A DNA stretch of 35,026 bases from NCBI RefSeq assembly GCF_023806625.1, contig NZ_JAMTDX010000020.1, positions 1-35,026 on the forward strand, in the 5' to 3' direction. The stretch is from Accumulibacter sp. Its GTDB lineage: Bacteria; Pseudomonadota; Gammaproteobacteria; Burkholderiales; Rhodocyclaceae. A program made the position numbers and the translations under genes. Of the stretch, positions 8,422-15,440 are shown piece by piece (within the stretch, counting starts at the first letter, position 1; every line of letters begins with the position of its first letter). The notes under the pieces were generated by a model. It did not search any database and was not told the DNA's origin. It was given only the letters and a program-made list of their open reading frames with translations.

Positions 8422-8902
8422 CAGGCCGATGGCGGCTGTCCGCCACCATCGGTCATCGGCAAGCGTCGCCGAGGCGGCAGCGAGGTCAGGGGTTCGGCTT
8501 CGCCCGGACTACGTCCGCCCTGGACATCCCCGCTCCCTCGAAGCCCCATCGCCAACCCCATGTCCGCAGGAAACGGAACAGACCCGAAATGCGGGCCGGA
8601 CAACCGGCGTCCTGCCAGCCTCGGGCATGCAAGGGGCGGCGGGCTTCCCGAGGCGCAGGGCGGTTTCGCCGGCAACTCCGGGTTGCCGATGGGCAGCCGG
8701 GGCGGAGACGCTGCCAGGAACCCTGGACTCCGGCGGGTTTCGCCGGGTATCGTGTTGACTTTTCGCCCAGGTTGCCGCCGCGGTGCAGCGCCTGGCCCCC
8801 AACGCGTTCAGGCGACCCGGCGGCCGCTCCACCGGCCGGTCCTCGGCTGACCCAGCCGGATTCCGGCGAGCTTGCCTGATCCATTGTCCTGCGCGCAGAG
8901 AC
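8422..8902. other. Intergenic region between transposase remnant and trmL, hairpin-rich
   Basis: No gene is supported. Three small hairpins occur in a row: GGCG-GTTT-CGCC at 8659-8670, CGGCAAC-TCCGG-GTTGCCG at 8670-8688, and CCGGCG-GGTTT-CGCCGG at 8730-8746. The second copy of the 16-base repeat is at 8855-8870. The cluster could be a REP-like element or a structured leader of trmL. Confidence 0.45.
8855..8870 (+). repeat. 16-base direct repeat, right copy
   Basis: Identical to 7548-7563 (GCCGGATTCCGGCGAG). It lies 33 bases before the trmL start. A related 12-base core, GATTCCGGCGAG, also occurs inside nirJ near 13543, so part of the similarity may be chance in GC-rich DNA. Confidence 0.5.
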
Positions 8903-9388
8903 GTGTTCGAAGTCGTCCTTGTCCACCCCGAAATTCCGCCGAATACCGGCAACGTCATCCGGCTGTGCGCAAACACTGGAGCGCGTCTGCACCTGGTCCG
9001 GCCGCTGGGCTTCGAACTCTCCGAATACCGGTTGCGGCGCGCGGGAATGGACTACGCAGAGCTCGCCGCGGTCCATGTGCATGCCGACTGGGCCACCTGC
9101 TGCACAGCGCTGGCCGGGCTGTCACCCCAAGGCCGCCGGTTCGCGCTGACCACGCGCGGCACGAGGCGGCCGGTCGACGCCGGCTTTCGCGCCGGCGACA
9201 TCCTCGTCTTTGGCTGCGAGACACGGGGCCTGCCCCCGGAAATCCTCGCCGGGTTCACGCCCGACGAGCGGCTGCGCCTGCCGATGGTTTCCGGCAACCG
9301 GAGCATCAACCTGTCGAATGCCGTCGCGGTCACCGTCTACGAAGCCTGGCGCCAGACCGGTTACGCCGGTGCAGACCCGGCTGACTGA
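8903..9388 (+). CDS. trmL: tRNA (cytidine(34)-2'-O)-methyltransferase
   Basis: The product has 161 residues. TrmL methylates the 2'-OH of the wobble nucleotide in certain leucine tRNAs using S-adenosylmethionine. The SPOUT trefoil-knot motifs are all present: [18 protein letters not shown] near the start, [10 protein letters not shown] about residue 105, and [23 protein letters not shown] near residue 130. The frame is open 120 bases further upstream, but that part has no similarity to the family. GTG at 8903 gives [16 protein letters not shown] at the expected distance and a length close to the E. coli enzyme (157 residues). The stop codon abuts the ubiC stop on the other strand, so the two genes converge with no gap. 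Confidence 0.93.
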   Translation: MFEVVLVHPEIPPNTGNVIRLCANTGARLHLVRPLGFELSEYRLRRAGMDYAELAAVHVHADWATCCTALAGLSPQGRRFALTTRGTRRPVDAGFRAGDILVFGCETRGLPPEILAGFTPDERLRLPMVSGNRSINLSNAVAVTVYEAWRQTGYAGADPAD

Positions 9389-9997
9389 TCACTCGGCGCG
9401 GACGAAACCCGGCCAGCCGGCGCGACCACGGACGATGACCGAGCGGTCGAGTTCCACGACGCGCGGTGAGAAGACCTCGGTGACCAGCACCGACTGGCCG
9501 GCAAAGGCGAACAGAGAGCGCCGCGCCCAGAGCGTGCGCGGCGACTGGTCGCCATCGGCCAGGACATTTGCGGCCGAGGTGAACAGCGGATGGCGCCGGT
9601 TGAGGCGGCGAAAGTGCATCGGCCCGCGGGCGAAGCCGGGATGAGCGAAGAGCATCGCGCCGAGCGAACGATTGCCGAGACGCGCCAGCCAGACGGTCAC
9701 CGGCCCGCGCGGAACGCAGGGCAGAACCGTGTGCGCGAAGACGACGATGCGTCCGTCGCAGCTCAGCATGACCTCACGCACCCAGGCGCTCGCGCCCGGC
9801 TCGATGCCCAGGATGGATGCTTCGTCGCCGTTCGGGCAGGCAATTCCCTGGCGCAGGACATGCACGGCGAAGCACCCGCGCGCCTGGATGCGCGCGGTCA
9901 GCGACCCGCGGTCGGCCAGCCAGGGCAGCAGCGACGCGCTCTCCGGGCAGCGCAGCAGGCGGCTGCGCCACGACGCTGCGTCAGCCGCGCTGATCAT
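9389..9997 (-). CDS. ubiC: Chorismate--pyruvate lyase
   Basis: The product has 202 residues. UbiC removes pyruvate from chorismate to give 4-hydroxybenzoate, the first committed step of ubiquinone synthesis in the cytosol. Supporting features are the early LPWLADRGSLTARI segment, the WVREVML motif, the PLF-W-RRSLF-F region (HPLFTSAANV then LWARRSLFAFAGQ), and the C-terminal VLVTEVFSP whose Glu is the conserved active-site acid in this family. It is the last gene of the minus-strand run that begins with nirJ, 25 bases after the DUF192 gene. No ubiA follows; trmL converges instead. The length is slightly above the E. coli enzyme. Confidence 0.9.
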   Translation of the reverse strand: MISAADAASWRSRLLRCPESASLLPWLADRGSLTARIQARGCFAVHVLRQGIACPNGDEASILGIEPGASAWVREVMLSCDGRIVVFAHTVLPCVPRGPVTVWLARLGNRSLGAMLFAHPGFARGPMHFRRLNRRHPLFTSAANVLADGDQSPRTLWARRSLFAFAGQSVLVTEVFSPRVVELDRSVIVRGRAGWPGFVRAE

Positions 9998-10022
9998 CGG
10001 AGGTCGGCGTCGGGCGAGGCGG

Positions 10023-10466
10023 CTAACGCGGTAGGGGCGACTGATCGACGCCGGCGATACGCGACCCTGCCGCGATCCCCTTGCTCGAGAACCATCCCTT
10101 GTTCATCTCGAGAGCAAAACGCGCGGGCTTGGCCGCACAGTGGTTGTCCTCGGTCTGCGGTTGCATGTCCTCGATGTTCAGGATGCGGCCGCCCTCGTCG
10201 AGGAAGGCGACCGACAGCGGCAGATAGGTGTTCTGCATCCACATGCAATGGCGTGCCGCCTGCGGAAAGACGAAGAGCATCCCCTGGTTGGCCGCCAGGC
10301 TGCGCCGATGCATCAGCCCTTGAGCGCGTTGTGCATCGGTTGCCGCGACTTCGGCGTCGATCCGGTAAAAGCCAGCAATCAACTCGATGTGCGGCGTCTG
10401 CGCCGCAGCGGAGGAAGCGAGCACGGCGCAGGGAATGGCGGTCAGCAAGAGAATCGGTGTGGACAT
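10023..10466 (-). CDS. Secreted DUF192 family protein
   Basis: The product has 147 residues and an export signal (MSTPILLLTAIPCAVLASSAAAQ). The mature part is a typical DUF192 domain: VEVAATDAQRAQGLMHRRSL-like start (here AEVAATDAQRAQGLMHRRSL), GMLFVFP, the W-M-x-NT-LPL-V-F block (CMWMQNTYLPLSVAFLD), and the AKPARFALEMNKGW end. The function of the family is not established. The frame is open far upstream without family similarity; the ATG at 10466 has GGAG six bases ahead and starts the signal peptide. An ATG four codons earlier is an alternative. Confidence 0.85.
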   Translation of the reverse strand: MSTPILLLTAIPCAVLASSAAAQTPHIELIAGFYRIDAEVAATDAQRAQGLMHRRSLAANQGMLFVFPQAARHCMWMQNTYLPLSVAFLDEGGRILNIEDMQPQTEDNHCAAKPARFALEMNKGWFSSKGIAAGSRIAGVDQSPLPR

Positions 10467-10596
10467 CGAAGACTCCATCGACACGCCCGGACCAGCCAGG
10501 CGAGAAACGACGCATGGGCGAGCCAGGCGCGAGGGAAAACTGGGCAGCGGTGCATTCGGCAGCCGGCCGACCGCACCCGCAGCACGTTGAAGACGC

Positions 10597-11076
10597 CTAC
10601 TTTCGCTCGGCCGAGCGCTTCCCGGCCGCGCTGGCCGACCGGCCCTTGAACGCTGCCTTTGCGCCGGTCGATGAAGCCGTGGGGCCCGACGCGCCGCGGC
10701 CCGCTCTGGCGCCGGGCGCAACGGCGGCGGACTTGCCGGCTTTCGCCCCGGACGAAGCAGACGTCTTGCCGCCCGACCGTGTCTTCTGGCCGCTTCCTGC
10801 GGCCGCAGTCCGCTTGCCGGCAGCACTCGCCGCGGAACCGCTCGGGCCGCCCGCCGGCTTCTTCGCCCCGCTCTTCGCGACGGCGTCGCGACTGGTACTC
10901 GCCGGTGCCGGAGGGGGGCTCTTCGTGCCTGGTCGCGGCGGCGTTCCGACCGCTTCGCCAAAGGTCACTTCACCCTCCTCATGCTCAGCGGCTTTCGGTA
11001 CGGCGAGCGCGGTGCCCGCGAGAAGAAGCCACGCCGCCAGAACGGCGGTCGCCCGGTGCAAGATGGTCATGGTCAT
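10597..11076 (-). CDS. Secreted low-complexity Ala/Lys/Ser/Gly-rich protein
   Basis: The product has 159 residues. An N-terminal signal peptide (hydrophobic AVLAAWLLLAGTALA) is followed by a short acidic stretch (EHEEGEVTFGEA). Then about 120 residues are almost wholly Ala, Lys, Ser, Gly, Pro and Arg, with many repeats of the type SGAKA, SAAGKR and AGRGA. The tail is strongly basic and resembles histone H1-like or AlgP-like tails, but the signal peptide points to the periplasm rather than DNA. No catalytic motif is visible. Codon use looks like the neighbours, and the gene sits in the minus-strand run between nirN and the DUF192 gene. I do not recognise a named family. Confidence 0.65.
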   Translation of the reverse strand: MTMTILHRATAVLAAWLLLAGTALAVPKAAEHEEGEVTFGEAVGTPPRPGTKSPPPAPASTSRDAVAKSGAKKPAGGPSGSAASAAGKRTAAAGSGQKTRSGGKTSASSGAKAGKSAAVAPGARAGRGASGPTASSTGAKAAFKGRSASAAGKRSAERK

Positions 11077-11087
11077 CGGTCATCGTC

Positions 11088-11240
11088 TCAACGCTCGTCG
11101 TCGCGCAAGGCCAACGCCGGCCGCTGCACCGGCTCCGGACGGTTCTCGACGAGCAGCCGCGCAGCGCGCTCGCCGACCTCCTCCGCGAAACGACCGGAAA
11201 GCGCCACCTTCGAATCGTGCGCCCCGTCACGCCGGCTCAG
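11088..11240 (-). CDS. Possible 50-residue ORF coupled to nirN by a CTGA overlap
   Basis: Between nirN and the Ala/Lys/Ser-rich gene a frame runs to the stop at 11088 and would encode a charged, soluble peptide ending RLLVENRPEPVQRPALALRDDER. Third codon positions are nearly all G or C, as in real genes here. There is no ATG. A CTG at 11240 overlaps the nirN stop as CTGA, and GGAAGGA lies about eight bases upstream, an excellent ribosome-binding site. A GTG at 11207 would give 39 residues but lacks such a site. The coding evidence is compositional only. No family is recognised, and it could be a former longer gene. Confidence 0.35.
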   Translation of the reverse strand: MSRRDGAHDSKVALSGRFAEEVGERAARLLVENRPEPVQRPALALRDDER

Positions 11241-12835
11241 TGGCTCGTTCCTTCCGAGCGCGATATTTTATTCCACACGTTGTACTTGCCGACCGGTTTG
11301 TTGGCCGGGATGCGCTTGACCTCCCTGAGCGTCTCGGCGTCGATGACCACCAGTGCGCCGTCGCTCTCCCAGAGACTGGCCAGCGCATGGCGGCCATCGC
11401 GGGTGAACTCGACGTGTGCCAGCGTCTGGCCCGGCTTCGCCTCGATCCTGCCGACGACTTCGAGCTTCTGCTTGTCGATGACCTGCAGCTGGTGCTTGTG
11501 CTCGGGGCTCATCATCGAGTCGGTGAACGCGTAGCGGCTGTTCTCGTGGCTGCGCAGGAAGAAGCCCGGGCCGAGAGTCGGAATCTGCCGGACGTTCTCG
11601 AAAGTGACCAGGTCGACGACGGTCACCACCGCCTGATTGAGGTTGGGCGAGGCCATGACGGTCCGCTGTCTGCCGGAAGGATCGGTCCATTGCCAGGTGA
11701 TTCCCGAGCCGAGATGCGGCATGCCGGGGAGATCGAGATCGGCGATCTTCCTGCGCACGTCGAGGTTGATGACCTGGCCCTTGCTCGCCGAACGCGACGA
11801 GCCGAGGATCTCCCGGTAGCCCGGCGTGAAGAAGAAGTCGTCGAGGTAGTCGACGAGCGGCGTCCGCCGCGGATTGAACATTCCCGGCTTGAAGCTGCCC
11901 TCGCGGTAGCGATAGTCGTGCACCAGGCCTTCGGCGACCGGCTCGGCGTCGGGATCGTAGCTGATCTCCCAGGCCTCGGGAACGTCCTTGAGCGCAGCCA
12001 CGAAGCTCCTGCGCGGCGCCGCGTCATAGACCGCCGAAACCCGGGAACTCTTCGTCCCGGCGGCATTGACCGCCGGAATCACCTTGATCAGCGAGAGGTC
12101 GCTCGCCGAAAGGATCACCAGGCTGTGCGGCAGGTAGTTGGCGACGATCACCCACCTGCCGTCACTAGAGACGGCCGCGTTGCGCGTGTTCAGACCGGCA
12201 CGGATTTCGGCGACGATGACCAGGTTGTAGATGTCGAACTTGCTGATCCAGCCGTCGCGCGAAGCAAAATAGACGAAGCGGCCGTCGGGCGAGAACTTCG
12301 GCCCACCGTGCAGCGCATAACGGCTCGGAAAGCGGTGCAGGCGCTCGAAACTGTCACCATCGATCAGCGAGACATGGTGATCGCCGGCCTCGACGACGAC
12401 GAACAGATTGAGCGGGTCGGCTCCCTTGAGCGCCGGCGCGGGTTTCGCCGGCAAGCTGGCGGCTTCGGCATTGACGACCTGCGAGGCGCGGATCTCGGCT
12501 TCGCCCCATTTCGGCGCCGGAGAGGCCGGCGTGTAGATCCAGTCGGCGAGCTGCTGCGCCTCGCCGCTGCTCAGCCGGTCTGCGAAAGCCGGCATCTGCG
12601 TCGCGACGCGCCCCTCGCGGATGACCTTGACGGCCTCCGGTTTGCGCAGGCGTTCGAGGTTCTCGGGCAGCAGCGCCGGGCCGATTCCGCCGAGACGCGA
12701 TTCGCCGTGGCAGGCCGCGCAATGCTCGCGGTACAGCTGCTGAACGTCGGCTGCCGACGCTGTCTTCGCCGCCGGGCCCACCGCGCAGACGCTCAGGCCG
12801 GCGGTGATCAGGATCGCTCGCCAGGTGCTGCTCAT
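11237..12835 (-). CDS. nirN: Heme d1 biosynthesis cytochrome NirN (c-heme plus d1 propeller)
   Basis: The product has 532 residues. It has an export signal of about 29 residues, then a c-type cytochrome domain with heme site CAACH at residues 39-43 and the likely axial Met81 in TQMPAF. From about residue 140 it is a cytochrome d1 beta-propeller; RYALHGGPKFSPDGRFVYFASRDGW contains His176 at the place of the proximal d1-heme ligand of NirS. NirN is a periplasmic dehydrogenase that makes the acrylate double bond in the last step of heme d1 synthesis for nitrite reductase. NirF lacks the c-heme domain, which favours NirN. The ATG overlaps the nirJ stop (ATGA), so translation is probably coupled. 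Open frame further upstream overlaps nirJ and is not used. Confidence 0.88.
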   Translation of the reverse strand: MSSTWRAILITAGLSVCAVGPAAKTASAADVQQLYREHCAACHGESRLGGIGPALLPENLERLRKPEAVKVIREGRVATQMPAFADRLSSGEAQQLADWIYTPASPAPKWGEAEIRASQVVNAEAASLPAKPAPALKGADPLNLFVVVEAGDHHVSLIDGDSFERLHRFPSRYALHGGPKFSPDGRFVYFASRDGWISKFDIYNLVIVAEIRAGLNTRNAAVSSDGRWVIVANYLPHSLVILSASDLSLIKVIPAVNAAGTKSSRVSAVYDAAPRRSFVAALKDVPEAWEISYDPDAEPVAEGLVHDYRYREGSFKPGMFNPRRTPLVDYLDDFFFTPGYREILGSSRSASKGQVINLDVRRKIADLDLPGMPHLGSGITWQWTDPSGRQRTVMASPNLNQAVVTVVDLVTFENVRQIPTLGPGFFLRSHENSRYAFTDSMMSPEHKHQLQVIDKQKLEVVGRIEAKPGQTLAHVEFTRDGRHALASLWESDGALVVIDAETLREVKRIPANKPVGKYNVWNKISRSEGTSH

Positions 12836-14007
12836 GCCCGGCGCAGGACGGTCGGCGCCAACGCCGGGGCGAAGCCAATCTCCTCGTCGTCGAGATAGCA
12901 GCCCGGATCCTCGGCCCACGGATCGCCGGTTGTCTGCTGCGCACGGACCCGCGTGTTGCCGTTGCAGATGTCGAAGTGCCGACATTCCCCGCAGCGCCCG
13001 GAAACGATTCGCGGAGAGCGCTTCAGGCCGGCCATCAGTGGGTCGGAGAGGTCCGTCCAGATCTCGGAGAAGCGGCGCTGGCGGACGTTGCCGAGGGTGT
13101 GGTGCCACCACATCGTGTCCGGGTGCACGTTGCCAAGGTTGTCGATGTTCGCCACATTGACGCCCGACGAGTTGCCACCCCACTGCACGAGCCGCGCGCG
13201 AATGTTCGCCGCGCGTTCGGGGAATCGCCGCGTCACCCAGTGCAGGAAGTAGACGCCGTCGGCGTCGTTGTTGCCGCTGGTGAATTCCTTGCGCAGACCC
13301 CGCTGCCGGAAGTCCCAGCAGGTCTCGAAGAGCAGGTCCATCGCCCGGCGCGTCAGCTGGTGCTGCGCGTCGTCGCGGCGGTTGCGGTTGCCACGGCCCG
13401 CGTAGTTGAGGTGCGAGAAGTAGAAGCGGTCGATGCCCTCGCGCTCGACGAGTTCCAGGAGGCGCGGCAGATCGCCGGCGTTGTCGCGGGTCATCGTGAA
13501 GCGCACGCCGATTTTCAGGCCACGGTCTCGGCACAGGCGGATTCCGGCGAGAGAGGCGTCGAAGGCGCCGGGCCGCTGGCGGAAGCGGTCGTGTGTGGCG
13601 CCGATCCCGTCGAGCGAAACGCCGACGTAGTTGAAGTCGCACGCAGCGATCCGTTCGACGGCATCGCCGTCGATCAGCGTGCCATTCGAGGACAGCCCGA
13701 CGTAGAAGCCCATCGCGCGAGCGCGCCGGGCGATGTCGTAGATGTCCGGACGCAGCAGCGGCTCGCCGCCGGAGAGGATCAGCACCGGCACGCCGAACTC
13801 GCGGAGGTCGTCCATCACCGCGAAGACCTCGTCGGTAGACAGCTCTCCCGGAAAATTCCGGTCGGTCGAGATCGAATAACAGTGCCGGCAGGTCAGATTG
13901 CAGCGCCGGATCAGGTTCCAGATGACCACCGGGCCCGGCGGGCTCGGCCGCGGGCCGGGCTCCTTCGGCGTCACCAGTTCCTCGATGTATTGCGAAATCC
14001 TGAACAT
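12832..14007 (-). CDS. nirJ: Heme d1 biosynthesis radical SAM protein NirJ
   Basis: The product has 391 residues. The radical SAM cluster motif CNLTCRHC has Cys36, Cys40 and Cys43; GGEP at residues 80-83 fits the SAM-binding motif. A C-terminal cysteine set (Cys339, Cys342, Cys348, Cys370) fits the second iron-sulfur cluster of SPASM-like NirJ proteins. NirJ replaces the propionate chains of didecarboxysiroheme with oxo groups during heme d1 synthesis in the cytosol. It is the first gene of the minus-strand run, with nirN overlapping its stop. A perfect FNR/Dnr box and a good -10 lie just upstream, so expression under low oxygen is likely. The other heme d1 genes and nirS are not in this window. 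Confidence 0.9.
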   Translation of the reverse strand: MFRISQYIEELVTPKEPGPRPSPPGPVVIWNLIRRCNLTCRHCYSISTDRNFPGELSTDEVFAVMDDLREFGVPVLILSGGEPLLRPDIYDIARRARAMGFYVGLSSNGTLIDGDAVERIAACDFNYVGVSLDGIGATHDRFRQRPGAFDASLAGIRLCRDRGLKIGVRFTMTRDNAGDLPRLLELVEREGIDRFYFSHLNYAGRGNRNRRDDAQHQLTRRAMDLLFETCWDFRQRGLRKEFTSGNNDADGVYFLHWVTRRFPERAANIRARLVQWGGNSSGVNVANIDNLGNVHPDTMWWHHTLGNVRQRRFSEIWTDLSDPLMAGLKRSPRIVSGRCGECRHFDICNGNTRVRAQQTTGDPWAEDPGCYLDDEEIGFAPALAPTVLRRA

Positions 14008-14024
14008 CCTGCGGTCCCCGACGA

Positions 14025-14075
14025 AATGCCGATATTACACGGCGGCGCGCGGGCGACGGCGTTGATGTGGATCAA
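14025..14075 (-). promoter_or_regulatory. FNR/Dnr-type anaerobic promoter for nirJ-nirN
   Basis: TTGATGTGGATCAA at 14062-14075 is a perfect match to the FNR/Anr/Dnr consensus TTGAT-N4-ATCAA. On the minus strand TAATAT at 14037-14032 is a good -10. A start at about 14025 would place the box centre near -43, close to the usual -41.5 of activated promoters, and leave an 18-base leader. The site is palindromic and could also affect the divergent alcohol dehydrogenase. Confidence 0.75.
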
Positions 14076-14101
14076 GCGCAGCCGCCCGGATGCGCTGGCG
14101 C

Positions 14102-14131
14102 TTCTCGAAAGGCGCCCTGAAATGGTATAGC
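14102..14131 (+). promoter_or_regulatory. Possible extended -10 promoter for the alcohol dehydrogenase
   Basis: TGGTATAGC at 14123-14131 fits an extended -10 (TGn followed by TATA). The -35 candidate TTCTCG at 14102-14107 is poor. A start near 14138 would give a leader of about 100 bases. Read by eye only. Confidence 0.3.
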
Positions 14132-14237
14132 ATGGCCCATGTCGAGACGCCCCCCAGCAAGCGCTGGCCAGGCCGCACCAGCGGCCGCGCCTTGCGCTCT
14201 TCGCCGCTTTCGCCTTCCCCGTTCCGGAGCCCCGTCG

Positions 14238-15248
14238 ATGATCAGAGCCTACGCCGCCGATAAAGCTGGCGGCCCGCTGAAACCTTTCTCTTACGACCCC
14301 GGCGAACTCGGGCCGCACCAGGTGGAGATCGACGTTCTCGCCTGTGGAGTCTGCCATTCGGACCTGTCGATGCTCGACGACGAGTGGCGGATCAGTGCCT
14401 ACCCGTTCGTTCCGGGGCACGAGGTGGTTGGCCGAGTGGCCCGCAAGGGAAACCACGTCAGGCACCTCGAGACGGGCGACACCGTCGGACTCGGCTGGTT
14501 CAGCGGCTGCTGCATGACCTGCAACGAATGCCTCGGCGGTCACCACAACCTCTGCCGGAACAACGAGCAGACGATCGTCGGCCGCTTCGGCGGCTTCGCC
14601 GACAAGGTCCGCTGCAACGGCGAGTGGGCCTTCCGCCTGCCGGCCGGCGTCGATCCCCGCAGTGCCGGGCCGCTGTTCTGCGGCGGAATCACGGTTTTTG
14701 GCCCGATCGTCGAGTTCGGTGTCAGCCCAACCGACCGCGCCGGCGTGATCGGCATCGGCGGACTCGGGCATCTCGCGCTGCAGTTCCTCAACAAGTGGGG
14801 TTGCGAGGTCACCGCTTTCACGACCACCGACGCGAAACGCGACGAGGCGCTGGCCATGGGCGCCCACCGGGTCGTCAACCTGACCGACGCCGCGCAGCTC
14901 GAAGCACTCGCCGGCTCACTCGATTTCGTGCTGTCGACGGTGAACGCCGACCTCGACTGGTCGCTCTTCCTGCGCACGCTGGCGCCTGGAGGCCGTCTGC
15001 ACGTCGTCGGAGCCGTGCCGTCGCCGATCCCGGTTCCGGCGTTCGCGCTGATCGGCGGCCAGAAGAGCGTCTCCGGGTCGCCGGTCGGATCGCCGGCGAC
15101 GACCCGCAGGATGCTCGAATTCTGCGCCCGCCACCGGATCGCACCGATCACCGAATACTTTCCGATGAGCCGGGTCAACGAAGCGCTGCAGCATCTGGCC
15201 TCGGGGAAGGCGCGCTACCGAGTCGTGCTCGAGAACGACTTCGCCTGA
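14238..15248 (+). CDS. Zinc-dependent alcohol dehydrogenase, YahK/CAD-like
   Basis: The product has 336 residues, a medium-chain dehydrogenase. Catalytic zinc ligands are Cys36 (CGVCHSD) and His61 with Glu62 (PGHE). The structural zinc site has cysteines around residues 92-106 (CCMTCNECLGGHHNLC). The nucleotide loop GIGGLGHLA is present, followed by TTTDAKRDEA, where Thr-Thr-Thr instead of an acidic residue after the second strand suggests NADPH use. Family members reduce aldehydes to alcohols. The frame is open for 33 more codons upstream, but those lack similarity; GGAG at 14225-14228 supports the ATG at 14238. It diverges from nirJ and shares the region with the FNR box. A small hairpin (15239-15257) overlaps the stop codon without a T-run. 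Confidence 0.87.
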   Translation: MIRAYAADKAGGPLKPFSYDPGELGPHQVEIDVLACGVCHSDLSMLDDEWRISAYPFVPGHEVVGRVARKGNHVRHLETGDTVGLGWFSGCCMTCNECLGGHHNLCRNNEQTIVGRFGGFADKVRCNGEWAFRLPAGVDPRSAGPLFCGGITVFGPIVEFGVSPTDRAGVIGIGGLGHLALQFLNKWGCEVTAFTTTDAKRDEALAMGAHRVVNLTDAAQLEALAGSLDFVLSTVNADLDWSLFLRTLAPGGRLHVVGAVPSPIPVPAFALIGGQKSVSGSPVGSPATTRRMLEFCARHRIAPITEYFPMSRVNEALQHLASGKARYRVVLENDFA

Positions 15249-15440
15249 TCGGCGAAGCCCGAGCAATGCACGACCGGTGTCGACTCGACCGGCACACCGG
15301 CAGCGGCGAGTCTATACTGCGACTGGACGACGCCGGCCCACTGCCGGAACAAGAAGTCGTCCGGCTGGCGAGACGCGAAGCCTCATCGGCAGCGCATTGC
15401 TGATGTTTCGGTGCGCTGCCCTTTTCGACGGGAGCAAGGG

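Noticed and set aside
9590-12898. A very long open frame on the + strand (about 1100 codons) across ubiC, the DUF192 gene, the Ala/Lys/Ser-rich gene and nirN
   Set aside because: It is antisense to genes with clear family motifs and has Arg/Ala-rich, repeat-like composition without domains. GC-rich codon use commonly opens such antisense frames.
12836-13642. N-terminal extension of the nirN frame into nirJ
   Set aside because: The added residues are Arg-rich and antiparallel in quality to real coding; the ATG at 12835 begins a proper signal peptide and overlaps the nirJ stop.
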